A DNA stretch of 8,321 bases from Nitrospirota bacterium (GTDB lineage: Bacteria; Nitrospirota; Nitrospiria; Nitrospirales; UBA8639). The notes under the pieces are model-generated. The model saw only the letters and a list, made by a program, of their open reading frames with translations. It made no database searches and had not been told where the DNA came from. The stretch spans positions 1-8,321 of the forward strand of contig QIMB01000028.1 in the NCBI GenBank assembly GCA_003233615.1, read 5' to 3'. A program made the position numbers and the translations under genes. Numbering within the stretch: the first letter of the stretch is position 1; each line of letters starts with the position of its first letter. Of the stretch, positions 6,144 through 8,321 are shown one piece after another.

Positions 6144-7565
6144 TCATAAGCCTTCGTACGCAGCGATCGCTGCGGAAAGGGCAACAACTAAATCTTCGGG
6201 TTCCTCCATCTCTTCATAATCAAATAATCCGGGGTGGGTTTCAAGATAACTCGTATCAAATCGTCCCGCACGGAAATCGGGTTCTTCCATGACCTTGGTT
6301 AAAAACGGAATCGTGGTTTTCACACCCCGCAGCACAAATTCTTCGAGTGAACGATGGCTTCGGCGCACGGTTTCATCCCAGGTGCGGCCATGGACAGTCA
6401 GTTTAGCCAAGAGGGCATCATAATACGGCGGAACGGTGTAGTCCTTATACGCAGCTCCATCAATACGTACACCGACTCCCCCGGGTGAAAGGTAGGCCGT
6501 GAGTTTTCCAGAAGATGGGCGAAAATCATTTTGAGGGTCTTCGGCATTAATTCGGCATTGAATGGCATAGCCTTGGAGATTGACTTCGTGTTGCCCAAAG
6601 ACCAATGGCCGTCCAGCAGCAATCCAGAGTTGCGATTGGACAATATCAACGGTCGTAATTTGTTCAGTTACGGTGTGTTCAACTTGTATCCGAGGATTCA
6701 TTTCCATGAAATAATATCGGCCATCGGGATCTAAGAGGAATTCAACCGTTCCCGCATTGTAGAATTCGGCAGCTCGGGCAAGGGCAATTGCTGCCTCACC
6801 CATTTCTGCGCGCAAGCGAGGGGTGAGCACGAGTGAAGGTGCAATTTCAATAAGTTTTTGGTGACGTCGCTGAATGGAGCAGTCTCGCTCTCCCAAATGA
6901 ATCACATAGCCATTTTTATCTGCGAGTAATTGAAACTCAATATGATGAGGACGTTCAATATATTTTTCAATAAACAGGTCACCATTGCCAAATGCAGCCT
7001 GGGCTTCACGAGCGCCGGCTTCCATTGCATAGGTGAGCTCGTCATCTGATCGGACGACACGTAATCCACGTCCCCCGCCTCCTGCACTGGCTTTCACAAT
7101 GACTGGATAGCCATTGCGTCGACAAAAGGCGAGGCCTTCTTCTGGCGATTTCACGCTTCCCTCTGTGCCTGGAACAACGGGGACGCCTATTTTGATCGAG
7201 AGTGCTCGTGCTCTGACTTTATCACCCAACAATTCCAATGTATGTGGAGAGGGGCCAATAAAGTTGATGCCGCTTTGTTCGCATAACTTGGCAAATTCAG
7301 CATTTTCGGCAAGAAAGCCGTATCCGGGATGAATGGCATCGGCGCGAATGCGTTTGGCCAAGCCCACAATCTGCTGTGCATCGAGGTAGCCTTGAACCGG
7401 TCCTGGCCCGACTAAATAGGCTTCATTGGCTTTCTTCACATAAATTGACGTGGCGTCACACTCCGCATAAATGGCCGCTGTGGCAATGCCGGACTCTCGG
7501 CATGCCCGGATGACGCGCATGGCAATTTCTCCACGATTGGCAACTAAAACTTTTTTAAACATCAT
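6144..7565 (-). CDS. pycA: Biotin carboxylase subunit (pyruvate carboxylase subunit A)
   Basis: A 473-residue cytoplasmic ATP-grasp enzyme that carboxylates biotin with ATP and bicarbonate. It has the N-terminal fold with KVLVANRGEIAMRVIRA (5-21) and HPGYGFLAEN (79-88), the ATP-grasp core with K116, K158 and the glycine loop GGGGRG (162-167), EMNPRIQVEHTVTE (288-301), and the C-terminal domain. Residues matching the Escherichia coli AccC active site are present: K116, K158, H208, K237, E275, E288, N290, R292 and R338 (numbering from memory). It ends with a short acidic and Ala-rich tail (450-473) slightly longer than AccC. The gene directly downstream encodes the carboxyltransferase and biotin carrier rather than AccB, so it most likely serves that enzyme, not fatty-acid synthesis, although sharing with acetyl-CoA carboxylase is possible. 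The start is a double ATG; the first at 7565 is used. No strong ribosome site is visible before it. Confidence 0.93.
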   Translation of the reverse strand: MMFKKVLVANRGEIAMRVIRACRESGIATAAIYAECDATSIYVKKANEAYLVGPGPVQGYLDAQQIVGLAKRIRADAIHPGYGFLAENAEFAKLCEQSGINFIGPSPHTLELLGDKVRARALSIKIGVPVVPGTEGSVKSPEEGLAFCRRNGYPVIVKASAGGGGRGLRVVRSDDELTYAMEAGAREAQAAFGNGDLFIEKYIERPHHIEFQLLADKNGYVIHLGERDCSIQRRHQKLIEIAPSLVLTPRLRAEMGEAAIALARAAEFYNAGTVEFLLDPDGRYYFMEMNPRIQVEHTVTEQITTVDIVQSQLWIAAGRPLVFGQHEVNLQGYAIQCRINAEDPQNDFRPSSGKLTAYLSPGGVGVRIDGAAYKDYTVPPYYDALLAKLTVHGRTWDETVRRSHRSLEEFVLRGVKTTIPFLTKVMEEPDFRAGRFDTSYLETHPGLFDYEEMEEPEDLVVALSAAIAAYEGL

Positions 7566-7595
7566 GGGTTATGGGGAGATCTGGGACATATAGTA

Positions 7596-7624
7596 AATAT
7601 AGACGGTGAATCCTACCAGGTCAG
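7596..7624 (-). promoter_or_regulatory. Candidate sigma70 promoter for the pycA operon
   Basis: In the 84-base gap before pycA, read on the minus strand, CTGACC (7619-7624, four of six to the -35 consensus) is separated by 17 bases from TATATT (7596-7601, five of six to the -10). It would give a leader of roughly 20-25 bases. No terminator for the upstream gene is visible in the same gap, so read-through remains possible. Confidence 0.35.
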
Positions 7625-7649
7625 TCACGAATTGTCTGTTCCTTTTTTA

Positions 7650-8321
7650 TCAACGATCACTCAGGTGATAGTATTGACCGTGTTTGATGAGTCGCTGGCC
7701 ATCTTGGGACAGCGCAAATTGTTCGAAGGCCAGCACCTCGGCGGAAGGCTCAGGGTGTGTGATGAGCATGACAGGTCGCTGGAGAGGGTATCGTTTATCC
7801 AGGACAGTCTGTACCTCAGGTTCAATCCCATCAATAAAGAGGAGATTAATGGCAACCCCATCTTCTTTTGCCCGAAGCGCCGGGCTCATAGAGACAAAGG
7901 TGATTGCTTCAAGATTCCCGCTCACCATGGTAATGGCCGTTTGTTCGGTTTCTGCTCTCAATGCTGATCGTGATATGCCACGGGGTATCTTGAGCTGTTC
8001 TTCAAACCCTTGCCGGATGTTTTGATTGGTTGATCGATTGACCAGAACAATTCTTAGTTGAGGTGCTTCTTCATAGAGCTGTGACCAATAGCGAAGCTGT
8101 CCAGTAAATACTCCGGCAAGTTGAGCGGAGGTTATTTTTTTGACAGGGTTGGAGAAGTTTGTCAGGACAGCAATACCATCTCTCGCAATCATAGTGGAGC
8201 GAAGAGAAGGCATCTTTTCCCCAGTGACGGCGATATCGGCTTCGCCTAACTCAATTCTTCGAATAGGCTTGGCATTAGGATGCCAAAAGAAATCAACAGA
8301 AATTGAAGGATGACGTTGTTC
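7650..8321 (-). CDS. PstS-like periplasmic substrate-binding protein, N-terminus missing
   Basis: Only the C-terminal 223 residues are in the window; the frame stays open through the right edge, so the methionine near 8213 is internal. The fragment follows the PstS-type binding-protein fold: EADIAVTGEKM (28-38 of the fragment), DGIAVLTNFSNPVKKITSAQL ending in the hinge-like VFTGQLRYWS (71-80), VSGNLEAITFVS (133-144), RYPLQRPVMLIT (177-188) and FALSQDGQRLI (202-212). Such proteins capture phosphate or related oxyanions in the periplasm for an ABC transporter, or act as stand-alone binding proteins. In true PstS the segment after VVVNR carries SGT contacts to phosphate; here it reads VNRSTNQNIRQGFEEQL, without SGT, so a different ligand or a non-binding role is plausible. 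No PstABC gene is seen downstream; pycA follows after 84 bases. Confidence 0.8.
   Translation of the reverse strand, partial: EQRHPSISVDFFWHPNAKPIRRIELGEADIAVTGEKMPSLRSTMIARDGIAVLTNFSNPVKKITSAQLAGVFTGQLRYWSQLYEEAPQLRIVLVNRSTNQNIRQGFEEQLKIPRGISRSALRAETEQTAITMVSGNLEAITFVSMSPALRAKEDGVAINLLFIDGIEPEVQTVLDKRYPLQRPVMLITHPEPSAEVLAFEQFALSQDGQRLIKHGQYYHLSDR

Noticed and set aside
5924..6292. 122-codon plus-strand open frame across the pycB start
   Set aside because: It is antisense to the ends of pycA and pycB and has no protein-like features.
4162..7565. Sodium-pumping oxaloacetate decarboxylase
   Set aside because: The alpha-like subunit fits, but the beta and gamma membrane subunits are absent and a biotin carboxylase is present, which decarboxylases do not need.
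7625..7641. Imperfect palindrome CAGACA...TGACTG upstream of the candidate pycA promoter as an operator
   Set aside because: Only about ten of seventeen bases are symmetric, within what chance gives.

Overview
The window is 8.3 kb of gene-dense bacterial DNA in which every supported gene lies on the minus strand, so transcription runs from the right end to the left. Base composition looks close to even. The mix of genes (two-subunit biotin carboxylase of the pyruvate carboxylase type, TenA, VanZ-like protein, PstS-like binding protein, unusual type II secretion-like pseudopilin) fits a Gram-negative chromosome. The style of several proteins reminds me of Nitrospirota such as Nitrospira, but that is an impression from memory and not proof.

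Right end (about 8321 to 7650): the C-terminal 223 codons of a periplasmic PstS-like substrate-binding protein, which lacks the usual phosphate-contact SGT motif. An 84-base gap follows, with a plausible sigma70 promoter.

Centre (7565 to 2545): a tight four-gene run. Biotin carboxylase (pycA) and the carboxyltransferase plus biotin-carrier subunit (pycB) together form an anaplerotic carboxylase, most simply pyruvate carboxylase making oxaloacetate. pycB overlaps by one base a predicted lipoprotein alpha/beta hydrolase, and that gene is followed after 3 bases by a TenA-type aminopyrimidine hydrolase (thiamine salvage) with an intact active site. The spacing implies one transcript and translational coupling, although the four products have no obvious shared pathway.

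Left of centre (2480 to 1317): an exported protein of unknown family, then a small VanZ-like membrane protein 27 bases downstream, probably in the same transcript.

Left end (1143 to 1): a pseudopilin of the type that carries a RDREAELLFRG-like motif (the OxpG/PulG-like group of atypical type II secretion systems), followed by the start of a lipoprotein with TPR-like repeats. That lipoprotein may be the N-terminus of the secretin of the same system; the remainder lies outside the window. No RNA gene, CRISPR array, insertion sequence or clear rho-independent terminator was seen.
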